Source of the DNA: Dryococelus australis
Lineage: Eukaryota; Arthropoda; Insecta; Phasmatodea; Phasmatidae
Reading direction: 5' to 3'
Assembly: GCA_029891345.1 (NCBI GenBank)
Contig: CM056994.1
Coordinates: 223,587,491-223,651,490, forward strand
DNA length: 64,000 bases
The notes below the pieces were generated by a model, which made no database searches, had not been told where the DNA came from, and saw only the letters and a program-made list of their open reading frames with translations. Positions within the stretch are counted from its first letter, which is position 1. Every line of letters starts with the position of its first letter. A program made the translations under genes and the position numbers. Positions 1 to 11,989 of this stretch are shown here, one piece after another.

Positions 1-400
1 TTGGGATCTACTTGTATACACTTTCTGTAATTTTCCGCCTTAAGTAAATTAACATTGCCATGGGCCTCTTCACTATATTCATTCGTCGGTCTGGTGAAAA
101 TGTGGAATTATTGGAAAAGTAAATGTGTTAGAAATGTGCTCAATTGTACACTTAGATGCATTAAAAAAAAAAAAAAAAAAAAAAAAAACACCAGGAAGCG
201 AAAGAAATAATTTGCTATCGCAAATGATTACCTTACACTTTTTATTTGACATTATGATATGGAACTACTTTCCATTCATCGTTACCTACTTTACTGGGTG
301 TACATGTCACTCACTGCGCCCGTTAAAAAATATACAGGCAGGGCCAGTGCTTTTCTTCTGAGGTTGTTTTTAAGAGTGCTCACTTTATCGTGAACAGCTT
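1..400 (-). mobile_element. MITE family A, copy A1 (left end cut by window)
   Basis: This copy aligns along its length with the other family A copies, for example those starting at 15796, 34505 and 58731. The right TIR ends at about 400 (GTGAACAGCTT) and is followed by TA, the family target. The left TIR lies outside the window. It carries an internal poly-A run (163-188) where other copies have only 6-9 A. It has no coding capacity. 'Minus' here means the reverse of the orientation that begins TAGGCTGTTCACGATAAAG followed by AAATCAACC. Confidence 0.85.
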
Positions 401-1248
401 TAAAAAGAGAAACTATCGTAACTGTGCTAATATATTTTCATATGAAAGGAATCACGCTGAAGTCTTATCAGGAACACAACTACCGACATATCTGGAGTGT
501 TGCACACACTATTTTTGCCCCCTCAACTTTGCTTTAACTTAAATGAAAATGAAAATATGCTGTAGTGAAACTTTGAATGTAAGTGGCAGCCCTCAGGTGA
601 TGTGACACAGACAATCCCCTGCTTGCTTCCCTCGTGAATAGTAGATACACCAGGTTCCACATCGTTGGGCGCTGGCGCAGGGATCCAAATAGTTGAACCA
701 TCATTTTCCAATCAGTACTAAATACGCTACGAAAACTACATCCTTGCCGATTACACTGGAAAAATGCACAACCAAAACTACAGTCAAATGTAGTCAGGAC
801 TAGGCCTACAATCTTCCCACTCTAACTTGATCTGACACCAAGTATAACCAGCGTATTTAACTGGAGATTTCCTCCTGCTGATCACTCTATTCGGCTGTGG
901 CACGAAGCGTTATTTTTCAACAAAATTTGAAATTCTACGTTTACCCAGGTTGCAGGAATATACTTTTGATTTATTCGATTAAAAGACGTACTCCTGATCC
1001 ATTCATGTATTTTATAGCTGTTGAAATACAAATTTTTGATTAACGTCTCGTAACCTAACATGGAAAGGACGTAATTGTCAAGTTTTCTCGGCGTGTCTTC
1101 GTCTAACGCTGCGTTTTCCTGGTACGGCTATTTTAATTATTGCTCTATAACCATTCCGCTTTTATGTTGGCGAGGTAAAAATGGTCGCGGCACATTTTCA
1201 CTTGCATCTAAAATTGGTGTATATATCCATTCGTTACTCGGTATTGCA
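401..1248. other. Unassigned intergenic stretch
   Basis: AT-rich sequence with no convincing open frame, RNA gene or family shared with the rest of the window. I see nothing specific. Confidence 0.5.
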
Positions 1249-1258
1249 ACTCTAAACG

Positions 1259-1502
1259 CCACGGGGACCGCGGTGGCCGAGTGGTTAGCCTCCCACCAAG
1301 GCGAGCCGGGTTCAATCCCCGGCGGGGTCACGGGATTTTCGCTTGTGGGAATCGTGCCGGACGATGCCGTTGGTCGGCGGGTTTTCTCGGGGATCTCCCG
1401 TTTCCTCCATCCTTACATTCCAGCGCTGCTCCATACTCACCTCGATCACCCTCATCGTCTGTCAAGACCTCGCTGTTAAGAGCCGCCCAATCCGCTTTAC
1501 TC
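1259..1502 (+). mobile_element. tRNA-derived SINE family F, copy F1, with target-site duplication
   Basis: The head begins GGGGACCGCGGTGGCCGAG (A-box-like, TGGCCGAGTGG) and is followed by a B box (GGGTTCAATCC), the split Pol III promoter of a tRNA-derived SINE. The body to about 1500 matches copy F2 (33574-34000), including GTGGGAATCGTGCCGGACGA. The element is flanked by the direct repeat ACTCTAAACG (1249-1258 and 1503-1512), a 10 bp target-site duplication expected of LINE-mediated retroposition. The intact duplication suggests a fairly young insertion. Open frames across it are by-products, not genes. Confidence 0.9.
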
Positions 1503-1512
1503 ACTCTAAACG

Positions 1513-3302
1513 TAATGTTTGCAAGCCGTGGAGTCTAGTGCAGTGATGGCCGTGAAGGTTGCGCCACGAGGAAGATGGAATTCTCCCAGGGTCGCGCGCG
1601 GGACGACGCATGTGACAAGCTGTGCAGGTGATGAGCGACGTGGGTTGCAGAGTACCGCAAGGGACTCCCCGTCACAGCTTGAGACAACAGGTGATCTGGT
1701 GGCATCTGACGCTCAGGCGACGAGTAGAGATCACCGCTCCACGTCTAGGCAGGTAGACTCCATAACGCAGTACCGAGTACGTTCGCCTAGACGTGGCGCG
1801 CAGACTGTAAGGACCTGTCTACATTTGGGCTATCCCAACCTGTGTCCTAGGACAAGGATGCGCTGATTGGTACACGTGACCCTCTGACGTCATGGCGCTC
1901 TCCCAAGTTGCCGTGTTCCAAGTCAACCTGTGTCCTATGTTGTGTCCTAAACTGATGGGAAAATGTTTACATTATTAATGTAAACAATGGATGTGCAACG
2001 TGGTCTTTCTCAAAACAAATATGATGAAATGGTAATAAACAATTAGGGATGTCTTCGTTCGGGCTCAACAACTTTATTTGACGGCTAAAACTTTTAAAAC
2101 GCAAGCTTAAAAATTTAACATGAATGTCAATTGGAGAACTTATTAAAAAAAAAACCGGTAAGGAGTTTATTTTAAATAAATATTCAAATCAACCATTTCG
2201 TAAACAATAATAAACAATAATACATTAAATTTAAACATCACTACGCCACAACAAATAATATGCCGAATTTAGTACAGTCTAGTGTCAGATTCTGAAAGCA
2301 CACTTCGGACAACGCCATTGTAGACCATATTCAGACCGCGTCAATGTGACGTCACTTGACGCCGAGTTTCGGACACGTCCACAAGAACGGCCGATTATAG
2401 ACGGCGTAACTGTTGCATCATCCCGCTCTCTGAGGTAGATTGGCGTTAGTATGGCATCTGATGGACCGCTAATAGTCTGCAAATCAGGGGCGTAGCTTAC
2501 ATCCCCGTAGTTCCCGTAATGTCGTGGTTGTGGAGGGAGTTATGGGCCCACACATTATGGCTCATAATGTGTGCTTATATTAAATGTGTGCAAAGCACAG
2601 AACATGACACACCACGCAACGACGGATTTTCGTACCGTATTACTGCCGTTGTGTTCTCATTTCTCACTTGCCATGACCCGCTCACATTTACTGATTACAG
2701 AATTAGCTGACAGTATTAACGAATGAACGGGTTCCGTCTAAAACAGGACACTGAGTGGAAAGGTTAACATCCCAATGTGTAATGAGATATTTCGAATAAT
2801 ATTTGTTTACTTTTTATTTTGTACTTAGTTGTAGTCATTTGTCAATAGTTGTATTCATTTCAATTATGGTAGGTACTCAGTTCCAGTTCACTTGTTCATA
2901 TCAGATGCATTTAGTTTTGAAAAGACTATTTTCGTAAACAACAATTTAGTTTTAATAACATTGGGATGAAAAACACACACATGAAGTTAATACATTTAAT
3001 GTTAAAAATACAAAAATGTTAAGTGTAAAGTGACCTCAAAATTTTTCTTGGGTAGGGCTCAATTAATAAAGTTTTTCCAGTGCGTGAGTCGTTGAACCAG
3101 CGAGGCGGTATGAACAGCGTTTGTTGTCAATCGGAAATCTTCTGGAACTGAGGATTCTAATGATGAGCAATAAGGAGCTTTAAACTTTACGCAATTTTGG
3201 TTAAAAGAACTTGTCACTGATTTGTAGGTAATTTTGAACACAGTATTTAAATATCAACGTAGTCTGTGATATGCAAGGCAAGCAGTGCGGAACCTGAAAA
3301 CC

Positions 3303-3387
<85 letters not shown>

Positions 3388-4497
3388 GTACTCGTTATTT
3401 TAAACTGCCCATGCTTTCTTTGGTATGGCTAGTTGTCTATTGCTACGTGGTTGGTTTGTGGCGTGTAGCAACCAGTTTATGGTGATGTTACAAAATGGTT
3501 TAGCAATGAAGTTACACTTGGTCTAGATGAAATCATTTTTCACTCATAATTGTACTATGAATAAATACAATTGTAGTAGAGAAAGTGATATGATATTTGT
3601 AACCAAAAATATCTTTCTGGTGTAGGGTGTTTTGTTCAGGTACGTTACGTTGTAATGCCACAGTAACAATTTTGTTCTAAAAGTGTGCTTCAATATAAAA
3701 GAGCCTGTCGTAATTGAGAAGTATTTTAAACCAAAGCCCAGGGAAAATATTGTTTGCCTGAAAATCACAGAATTTTCAAAAAGGAAAAAGGTTGCAACCC
3801 TAAAACATGAATTTGTCTATGTAACATTTGTTTGTTGCGTCCGTGAGATATTTCTTTAATACATAGCTGTATAGAGCTATTGGACATGTCAAATTACAGT
3901 ATACAAAGTTTATACACTGGACATAGTAAACACACACACACACACGTGTGTAAGATTGCACATACACACATCGTAACTTTTCTTCATAATGTGACTAATC
4001 TTCTCCCAACATGCTGTGGGGCGGCGTCGTTTTACTGAAACAGAAGCAAAAGGGAACGAAAAAAACTTGGAACAAGAAATGCATACAATGAAATGTTATA
4101 AATTAATTTCTTAATAATTTCTTAAAGATCGCTTTTAATACTGACTCCCAGTGGAAACATTTGTAATACGTCGTCAGCACGAAGTTGTAATGATGCAGCT
4201 AGGTCAGTTGTCAGGGCTATCAGGGACTCAGGAAAACTTGGTGACTTATAGCTGCGGTCCTCGCAGGTCTCACCACGGCAGGGGCGGCGGTAATGTAGAG
4301 CGGCCAGGGCGGGTCATCAGCACGTGGCCACGTCTCTGACCCGTCATCTCGCAGTGCCGACCGCATCTCGTGGCTGTGACCCTCGAGCCGGTGGTTTTTT
4401 GGGCGGTGGGAGGGGGGCTTGTCCTCGTGACACTACCTGCGTGCGCGAGGATGCACGTGCCTTGACGGTTTTTTTCTAAGCCTACCCTATTTATAAG
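1513..4497. other. Unassigned stretch with CpG-rich segment, hairpins and an (AT)n tract
   Basis: 1520-1900 is CpG-rich and contains a perfect 12 bp stem CCACGTCTAGGC (1739-1750) / GCCTAGACGTGG (1785-1796). At 1964-1986 there is a 10 bp-arm palindrome (TGTTTACATT, 3 bp spacer, AATGTAAACA). A pure (AT)n microsatellite fills 3305-3383. 4240-4450 is again GC-rich. No gene recognised. Confidence 0.5.
3305..3383. repeat. (AT)n microsatellite
   Basis: About 39 uninterrupted AT dinucleotides, able to form a cruciform. The open frame over it, translating as alternating Y and I, is an artefact. Confidence 0.97.
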
Positions 4498-4499
4498 TA

Positions 4500-4738
4500 T
4501 AGGCCGTTCACGGTAAAGGAAGCACTTTTGAAACCCTAGTTACTTTTTTTTTTCTTTCAACCAATTTATATCCTTCCGCCACTTGTTAATGTAAACCCTG
4601 TCATGTGAGTAATAAACACGATGTATGCATTCACCATACCCAAAATCAAAAGTCCGAGGCTACAGTGAAATGTGTTTATTGGTTGCTATGTCTGATGAAA
4701 CAGCTTCAAAAAGTGCTTACTTTACCGTGAACGGCCTA
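4500..4738 (+). mobile_element. MITE family B, copy B1
   Basis: 239 bp element with TIRs TAGGCCGTTCACGGTAAAG and its inverse CTTTACCGTGAACGGCCTA, flanked by TA on both sides (4498-4499, 4739-4740). The interior matches the other five B copies (motif AAGTAATAAACACAGTGTG in the consensus). No coding capacity. Confidence 0.9.
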
Positions 4739-4769
4739 TATTAGGTGTACGCCCGCGGTAGGACAGGAG

Positions 4770-4915
4770 CTAAATGCGTCTTAGGGTTGTGCCTCTTACG
4801 CCTGAAAGGATGGGAATTCATGCAAGGAGGCGTGCATCTCGATAAGAGGGATTGGGTACTCACGGCCAGACGTTTAAGGCCATGACTACCTCCCTAAGTG
4901 TTCCTATAGCTGAAA
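4770..4915. repeat. Possible diverged SINE G-like fragment
   Basis: The segment ending AAGGCCATGACTACCTCCC resembles the tail of SINE G (TTACAAGCCATGACC at about 9928). The head is not recognisable as a tRNA. Weak call from short motif similarity only. Confidence 0.25.
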
Positions 4916-5129
4916 CTATATTCTGGAAAGGGGATGGTAAAACCCGCACAGATACGGTAAAACGAATACCGACAAAAAAAATACAAACTGTAGGAGCATT
5001 AATGAAAATGCTATAGGAAATAGCAGGTGTGTACTCAATATTGGTTTAATACGACAGAAGTGCTAGTTGAAAGTGGGTGGGGCATGTTTGGGGCACTTGC
5101 GCCCTAAGAGTTATATGGGCCTACACGTT

Positions 5130-5486
5130 TTTTTGAATTTTAGTCAGAGAAGAGAGAGAACAATTATCTATGTCCCTATGATTTTACTTTTGGAGAAAAA
5201 AAATTCGAGAAGATGGTCAAATATCGCTTTTTTTTTAAGTTTGCTTGTGCAGTTTGCTTACACGGCAAGATAAAATTACAAATATACGGACGTAGTTTAA
5301 TCTGCTGGCTTTCATCGCGTGTAATAAAACTCCACTGTTCAAGATCTGAATGTGACAGTGCAGCATCACGACGGAAACACTGCACGCCTTGCGCGTAGGA
5401 GCGATGAGACACTAGGTGTGCGCGTTAGTGTCGCCCGTATCACTCCTTCGCTTCTTGACCTTGGTCACGCGGGTCCAACTAACTTT
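5130..5486 (+). mobile_element. MITE family D, copy D1 (5'-truncated)
   Basis: Matches D4 (52098-52559) from the GTCAGAGAA/ACAATTATCTATG region to the right end (CACGCGGGTCCAAC), including GACGGAAACACTGCACGCC and GTAGGAGCGATG. The left TIR is missing or too diverged to see. Confidence 0.75.
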
Positions 5487-5489
5487 GGT

Positions 5490-7468
5490 GTCCACGCTCC
5501 TGCGCAGGCTGCCTACACAACACCGACAGCAGTGTTTGATGCACGTGCATCTCTAGCCGCCGCACCGGGTCAGTTTGTTTTCCTACGCACTCCAGTATGC
5601 CATGCAGTATATAAGCACACAGATACGAAATGGCGTGGCGGATCTTGTGATGTAAGCGTACCAATCCTCTAATTGGGTGCGCGAGGCTCGTAACGTGCCT
5701 GGCTTCTGATTGGCTACTGCATACTGCGAAATGTTCCCTACTGGCTAGGCTGCCGGCTGGAGATGTGGTTACCATGCGTGGGTTGGCGGGAAACCGTTCC
5801 AACGTGTCACTAGCCAGTGCCGGAATGTTGTTTAAGTCCGCAAAATACGTGACTGTTTCATCTGTAATTTTAAGTACCTACTTGTGGTAATGTCATAGAA
5901 TAAAGACGAGGTAGAATGTTTTCCGTCTTCAAAAGTCAATTATAAACGTGTTTACATTTGAATTTACAACATATTCGTCATTTTATAACAATTAAATACT
6001 TTGGACAACTAGAGCATAATCTAGTTAGGGTACATTTTAAATACATTTCAAGATACTTACTGACATCAGCAGTGTTTTAACCTCAAATCCTGCCAGGGTT
6101 TTTTTTAATAGTGTTCTTGGCAGAAAAGCAGTAGCAGTGTTGGCACACGAAAAGTGGCTATGCCCAGCTTGCATACGCACTCTACCTTATTTTCTCTTCA
6201 ACGGGTTATGTATGCACTATGTTGTTTTACTTACATGCACATTCGTACTGTATCTAACGTGTGTTTAAAAAACACAAACTTACTTAAGTGGCCGTAAAAG
6301 CCACAAAAGTGAACATTACACTCCCAATACGTCAAGCCTTAGAACGATTTGTATTAATTCGCTGCCAACTTAACTGAGGCTTCTCATGCCATACAGCGTG
6401 TACTGTAGCGAATTTGTTGATATGGGCAGTGATTTCTTTGTTGAATGTTGGTTTCAAAAGTACTTATTTCACAGTGGCCAGCTTTTAGTTAGCTTTTTGT
6501 CGCACCCATCCATCAGTTCCCTTGCAGCAAATGCCATAACATTTCTTACGTCTGTCTCAGAATTATTTATATTTTTTAATTGTAGTCCGTGTGAAAAATA
6601 TACCTGCCTTTCAGAGTAAATAGTCACACTCATAGCTACAGAAACGTACGCAGAGCGAACTATGGGATTCAGTTATTGGTCTTGTGGTCTTATTTAAAGT
6701 GTATAGTTAAATTGAGGAATGTCGAAATTAGCTTTCTTATTTTGATACATATTATGGTAATGAACGGCTCATACATTCTAGTCACTACGTTCACTAGTTT
6801 TTTTTTTTTTAATTTATTTTTTACACTCTGCGAAATGATTTTCTGTGGCTTTCAGACTGTTAACGAGAAAATATTCGTTGTGAATGAAGTAATAGTTGGT
6901 AAAACGGCATGAATACTTGATTAAAAACATTTATGATGAAAATGAATGCATTTACAACGCACAAAATAAAATAAAAATATTTATAAAACTGTGAATGTCG
7001 TTTGTCACAGGACGTATTGGAAACTCGGGAGATAGGCGAGAGGCTCTGCAAAGTCACAAACTTGTGAGGCGCATGCCCTCCCAGCATCCTTCCTGATAAC
7101 TTGATTACAGTTAGTGCACGAGGTAGTGGTATCTCGTTAACCACGGGCTGCGTGCTGTGCCGGGAGTTACGTCGGCAGCTCGGGGCTTGTGACACGTGCC
7201 ATTTACGGGGCAGGGGGGTAAATGTTGAACCGAATTCCCCCCCCCCCCCGGTTCTACAATTTACCGCTGTGGAACTTTACCTACGTCATCTTTACCAAGG
7301 ACAATAACTTGTGGGCGGCGTAGCCCATACCTACATCTTTATACATGTCCAGTAGTTACTGAATTTACGAGCATTGCAAAAGCCAAGGTTGATTCATGAC
7401 ACAAGTGGAAAACTAAATTACATTAAATATGCTTTGTTAAGAGCTGATGAAAACATTGGCTTTGTTTA
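5490..7468. other. Unassigned stretch, GC-rich at its start
   Basis: 5490-5830 is GC-rich and holds a TATATAA box (5608-5616) and ATTGG/CCAAT motifs (near 5675 and 5710), described as a candidate promoter in the findings. The rest is AT-rich, with a poly-C run near 7238-7250 and no assignable feature. Confidence 0.4.
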
Positions 7469-7470
7469 TA

Positions 7471-7600
7471 CAGTAGAACCTTGTTATAACATTTTTCAAG
7501 GGGTCAGCACAATAAAATGTTATATACAGGAAAATGTTATAAGCAGGAAACAGTGTTGCACCTGCAGGGACAAAAAAAAACACATTACAATGTAATAATT

Positions 7601-7634
<34 letters not shown>

Positions 7635-8078
7635 GTTTGTCAAGTTCATCATCATCTCAATTATTTGATGAAAAAAAAATCAGTAATCTGAGTTCCATGG
7701 ACCAATGTATTATCAATTAATGCACAACGGCATGCATTCTGGATACTTGCTCATTCATGTACTGTTGTTAATCTTAGTAATTTTCAGAACCATTACCTCT
7801 AAAATCATTAATATTGTAAGTATAAACCATTTTCTCTATCTGTAGGTTACTGCATTTTTAATATGTCTGAAATTTTACTTAAGAGAAAAATTTAATTTGA
7901 GATGCTGCACGGAATGAAACAAACACTGATGTTATAAGCAGGAAATGAAATTTTTTTACATTGTTATATGCAGGAAATGAAACCATTAAGCCTTGTGGAA
8001 AAGTGATGGGACCATGAAATAATGGTGTTATACGCAGCAAAATGTTATATGCAGGAATGTTATAACAGGGTTCTACTG
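7471..8078. mobile_element. pogo/Tigger-type MITE
   Basis: 608 bp element bounded by near-perfect 21 bp inverted repeats: CAGTAGAACCTTGTTATAAC at the left and the inverse of CAGTAGAACCCTGTTATAAC at the right, both flanked by TA. CAGTAGAACC-type ends with TA duplication are typical of the pogo/Tigger branch of Tc1/mariner (family knowledge). The interior has several TGTTATATGCAGG sub-repeats extending the TIR motif, and a (GT)n(AT)n microsatellite at 7601-7635. No transposase remnant, so it is non-autonomous. Confidence 0.85.
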
Positions 8079-8318
8079 TATTTACAATTCGGCTGGCCAG
8101 TGGATGTTGCAAAAACCTGGGAAGTGTCCAAGATTGGTTCCCCTGTTATATCTCGGGATAGTAATGAGTATAAAGGACGACTGACGGCATGCCCATTTGT
8201 ACCCACTCATTCCGGATGTATGGGCAGCCGAGGATTATAGTATGTTTATTTATTTTTTTCAAAAATCCCTTTGGAGCCTGAGTATTGTAGCACTATGTAT
8301 GTGATCTGCATCTTCTTT

Positions 8319-8768
8319 TAAGAGTGGGATGGACCCCCGCGTCCAAGGTCAAGAAACTAGGGAGTGATACGGGTGACACTAACACGCACGCCTAGTGCCT
8401 CATCGCTCCTACGGGCAAGGCGTGGAGTGTTTCCGTCGTAACGCTGTACTGTGTAAATTAGATATGTAACAATGGGACTTTACGCTATGAAAGACCATGG
8501 ATTAAACTACGCCCGTATTTTTGTACTTTTCTCTTGCTGCTTAAATAAACTGCATGGGCAAGTTTTAAAAAATGCGATATTTGACCATTTTCGCGATTTT
8601 TTTTCTCCAAGAATACACTTAGTATGCCAAAAGTAAAAAATGGAAGCATAGATAATAGTTTTTTTTTTCTGACAGAAAGTCGTATTTGAAGCACATTTAT
8701 TTACCAAGATACGTGTAATCGCGGTAGCAACTATTTCACCAAACGCGCGGGAGTCCATTACACTCTTA
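8319..8768 (-). mobile_element. MITE family D, copy D2 (complete)
   Basis: 450 bp element with both ends present: TAAGAGTGGGATGGACCCCC at the left and GGGAGTCCATTACACTCTTA at the right. Internal motifs (reverse complement of GACGGAAACACTGC, and ACGCGTATCTCGGTAAATAA-like sequence near the right end) match D1, D3 and D4, in the opposite orientation. No coding capacity. Confidence 0.85.
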
Positions 8769-8810
8769 AGGGACCTACTTACCCGGCGTTGGAAACGCAT
8801 TGCACAGGGT

Positions 8811-9215
8811 TTGAAATTCGCGTATTTTAAAGAAACTATTAAACGTACGTCCAGTATGCTGGTCTACAAGAAGAACACACACTTCAAACGATGCGTGTCC
8901 GTTAAAAACATGACGCGCATTAGAAACGCCACTTCGGAGCACTCCAACAGAGCTAGAAGCTGTGCCTTAAAATATTCAAGTTCACATAATACAAAAGCAA
9001 TAGAGGGATCTGCACTCAACGTTGCTAGATTCTCCACCAACAAATGATAGAATAACAGCGTAAAGTCTCAGGTTGACACGCAGCACGACGAGAACGCAGA
9101 GTCGTGCGCGTAGAAGCGATGCGGCAAGTAATTCGCGCGACAGTCTCGTCCTTATCGTTCCAGCACTTCTTCACCTCAAATGCGTTAAACAGTTCTAGGC
9201 AGGCGGGCGAAGAAG
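8811..9215 (+). repeat. Repeat family E, copy E1
   Basis: Shares CATTAGAAAC..GAGCACTCCAACA (about 8917-8950) and GCACGACGAGAACGC..GTAGAAGCGATG (about 9083-9125) with copies near 19.26-19.56 kb and 61.88-62.93 kb. The second block also resembles the right half of MITE D. It lies only about 40 bp from D2. Ends are undefined. Family type unknown, probably a DNA-transposon derivative. Confidence 0.65.
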
Positions 9216-9295
9216 GGTTTCCTACTCGCTACGATCTTACGATAGTTGGCGCAGTTTGGTCCACGTGTTTGCAATCTGGGCTCATGTTTTAGAAC

Positions 9296-9391
9296 AGGCA
9301 GTCTTAACTAACAAAGTTAGATTACTCTCGGAGGGTCCTCTACGGCAGCGCACGTAACTCATCACGCTCACGTGACGAGGCAAGACTGCCT
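9296..9391. repeat. Short inverted repeat (10 bp arms)
   Basis: AGGCAGTCTT at 9296-9305 and its perfect reverse complement AAGACTGCCT at 9382-9391 enclose 76 bp. Could be the ends of a tiny fold-back element, or chance. Confidence 0.35.
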
Positions 9392-9796
9392 GCTGAGAGA
9401 CTCACTCTCTGATCATCGCGGTGGTAATTAGGGCCTACTGTACGTTTGTAGGTGCTCAACGGTTTTTTTCTTACGTAAATCCTATTGCTGCCGTTTATAT
9501 GAAATTAGGATAGTCTGTTTTTTAATACAGTGTTGCTGGTCGTATTCTCTTTTTAAACACCTTACATATATAGTGCGTAACACAGTTTTGGTATTCACAC
9601 TTGTACAGCACCATTTCTAGTGAATTTTTTTTTTCTTAATCGGTAGTAGTGTGCTTCTTAGGCATGGAATAATATAAACCTCGTTTATTTCGGAACTTAA
9701 TTATTTTCGACTGAAATCAAAAAATTTATAGAAAAAAAAAAAAAAAAGGAACTAATATTTTTAACTATTTCAATTATTTTAATTTTAAACTTTGAG

Positions 9797-10032
9797 AGCC
9801 AACGAGGTAGTGCAGTGGTAAACTTCTTGACCCGCATTAAGGAGTACTTGGTTCTATTGAGTCATCCTGCTCTCGGTTTTCCGCGGTTTCCCGAAATCAC
9901 TCCAGGCGAATGCAGGGGTAATTCCTTACAAGCCATGACCAATTCATTTTGCGTTCCTGCTTCCCTGAGCAACTAGTTACGTCTCTAATTACCTCGCTAC
10001 CGACAAAACGTTAAGTCCTACCTACCTTCCTA
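9797..10032 (+). mobile_element. tRNA-derived SINE family G, copy G1
   Basis: Head AACGAGGTAGTGCAGTGGT with a degraded B box (TTGGTTCTATTGAGTC), then the family body: GGTTTTCCGCGGTTTCCCGA, CACTCCAGGCGAATGC, TTACAAGCCATGACC. It ends in a CTAC-rich simple tail (TCCTACCTACCTTCCTACC). The same body occurs at 14786-14990 and inverted at 58062-58310. Confidence 0.75.
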
Positions 10033-11460
10033 CCTTGAAGTTTGGTTGTAATACAGGTTGAGCAGTTGACACCTGTTAGAAAAAATTAACTTCTATACTT
10101 CGCAGTATGTTATCTATTAAATATGTTGTCGAACTGCAGCTTAAACTGTAGAATTTAGAGCGTGTAGGGCTATACGTGGGAAAAGTTACTTGACTGTGTG
10201 CAAACTTGTGACACCTGCGATGTGGGTTTGGCGACTTGGGGCATTCGACCAAAGTGACTTCCCACCACCGCTACCTGTGAGAGATTCTTACACTGCGTTC
10301 TAACAATTTCGAAATTAAAATGTCAAAAAGAGGTACTACGACCATTAGAGTTTTCAAACTTTTTTAAATTGAGCGGAAGTCGCGCTTTAGTAGAAAAATA
10401 AGAACTAGAAGTAACAGACGTAGGTAACCTAATATTTGTATTAAACTTGAGTTAATTACGTTGCCTACGTATTAATTCTGAAGCATAGTATTTGGTGACC
10501 CCATTATTCAAGCAAGCATAAGTATTTACCTATGCTCATTATGAATACGCTTGAGTTGGTCATGCAGCTCTAAATTGATTTCCATAAATGTGGATTATAC
10601 AAATTATTACACAGACCTAATGTTTTTATTAATTTTAATTTTAAATATTTAACTCATTGTTTTGAGCTGAACTTGTATCTACGAGAATAAAAATTATTTT
10701 TCATTCGCTTCGCGAACTTTTCTTACTGTGGATTGGAGTTACTTACTCGGGAGTAGAAAGACTTTGATTTAATAACTGAGAATCGCACCTGCATTTATAA
10801 AAAAACTCTAAATATGTAACTGCCTTATATATATATATATATAATTATTTTAGATGTCATTGTTGGCTGTTTATTACCCAAACCGATGACTTAATGTACA
10901 GAAAATTTCCAAATTATGAAAATCGTAAATATGTATTTTTAAAATAGGCTTAATTTTTTCCAACGTGTTAAACCTTTGAGACATTTTTCTTAAATGATAC
11001 CATTAATTTTACAGATAAAATTGTCGTAGAGAAAACCATTAAACAGTTATTCGGTAAGTAAAAGAAAAAATCATTGATATGTATGATAGCTTCATTTAAA
11101 TAAGAAAAATTTACCCAGCCTAAATATCGAAGATAATTATGGTGTACTTGCGTAAACTCTTGGGGCGAGAAAAAAAAGTTGTGTAGGCTACATATTTCTC
11201 CCAGAAGTGTGAAATTTATGAATAACGTTACACTCAACAAAATAGTTAGCCAGATAGTTTTTTTTTTTTATATACGAAATAGTATTTATCTACTAGTGGC
11301 ACCTGATAAACACTGTAAATCTTCTCTGAATAGGTACCTCATCAAAATTCGCAACAAATACTCAAATATTTTTGCGCCTGCTGCAGCATATCCATGAACA
11401 AATATAATACAATATCGGAAATTTCGAAAGAAGCCAAGACGGTTGCGGATGTGTGGAAGC
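10033..11460. other. Unassigned AT-rich stretch
   Basis: No gene or shared repeat recognised. A short (AT)n tract lies near 10827-10843. Stop codons interrupt every frame frequently. Confidence 0.5.
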
Positions 11461-11650
11461 AAGTAGAATAATTATCCTCTTTCGGTGGAAATAGGATAGG
11501 GGATCGGAGCCTTGGAGCCATTCGTGCTTTGTCATTCTGGTCGGTCGGTAGCCATATTTAATCCAGGTGACCTTGACCTTGACCCTGTGCCTGTGACCTT
11601 GAATGACCTAGAAACCAAAAAATTCCAGAAATGACACAAAATATTTACTA
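11461..11650. repeat. Diverged relative of the 412 bp MITE at 26950
   Basis: Starts with AGTAGAATAATTAT, matching the TIR of the element at 26950-27361. It continues with GCCATATTTAATCCAGGTGA, GACCTTGACC and CCAAAAAATTCCAGAAATGA, which correspond to that element's interior (CCAAAAAATTCCAAGAAAC). No right TIR seen, so the copy is truncated or heavily decayed. Confidence 0.55.
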
Positions 11651-11989
11651 AAAAATTATAAAATATTAAATAAACTAAAAATAGAAGAAATTATTAAAAT
11701 AAATATTTACAAATATGCATGTATGTTGTCCGGGGCTCGATGTCGGGTAGATCGACTAACCTTCCGACGGCCGACCTCGCCAGATCGGCCGGTATACATC
11801 TTGTTAGCCATGTTAGATGTCGAGGACTTATGACCTTGACCCAATGCTTATGATTCCGGATAACCTTTAAGCAATTTTTTTTAATCCCAAAAAATTTGAA
11901 TATATATATAATCCCAAAAATTAAAAATATATATAAAAAATTCAAACACACAGATTTGAAAATTTAAGAAATTAAAACTTTGAATTTTT

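Noticed and set aside
1264..1340. Possible functional tRNA gene (A and B boxes present)
   Set aside because: Anticodon arm is incomplete, the sequence continues into a repeated SINE body, and a 10 bp target duplication flanks the whole element.
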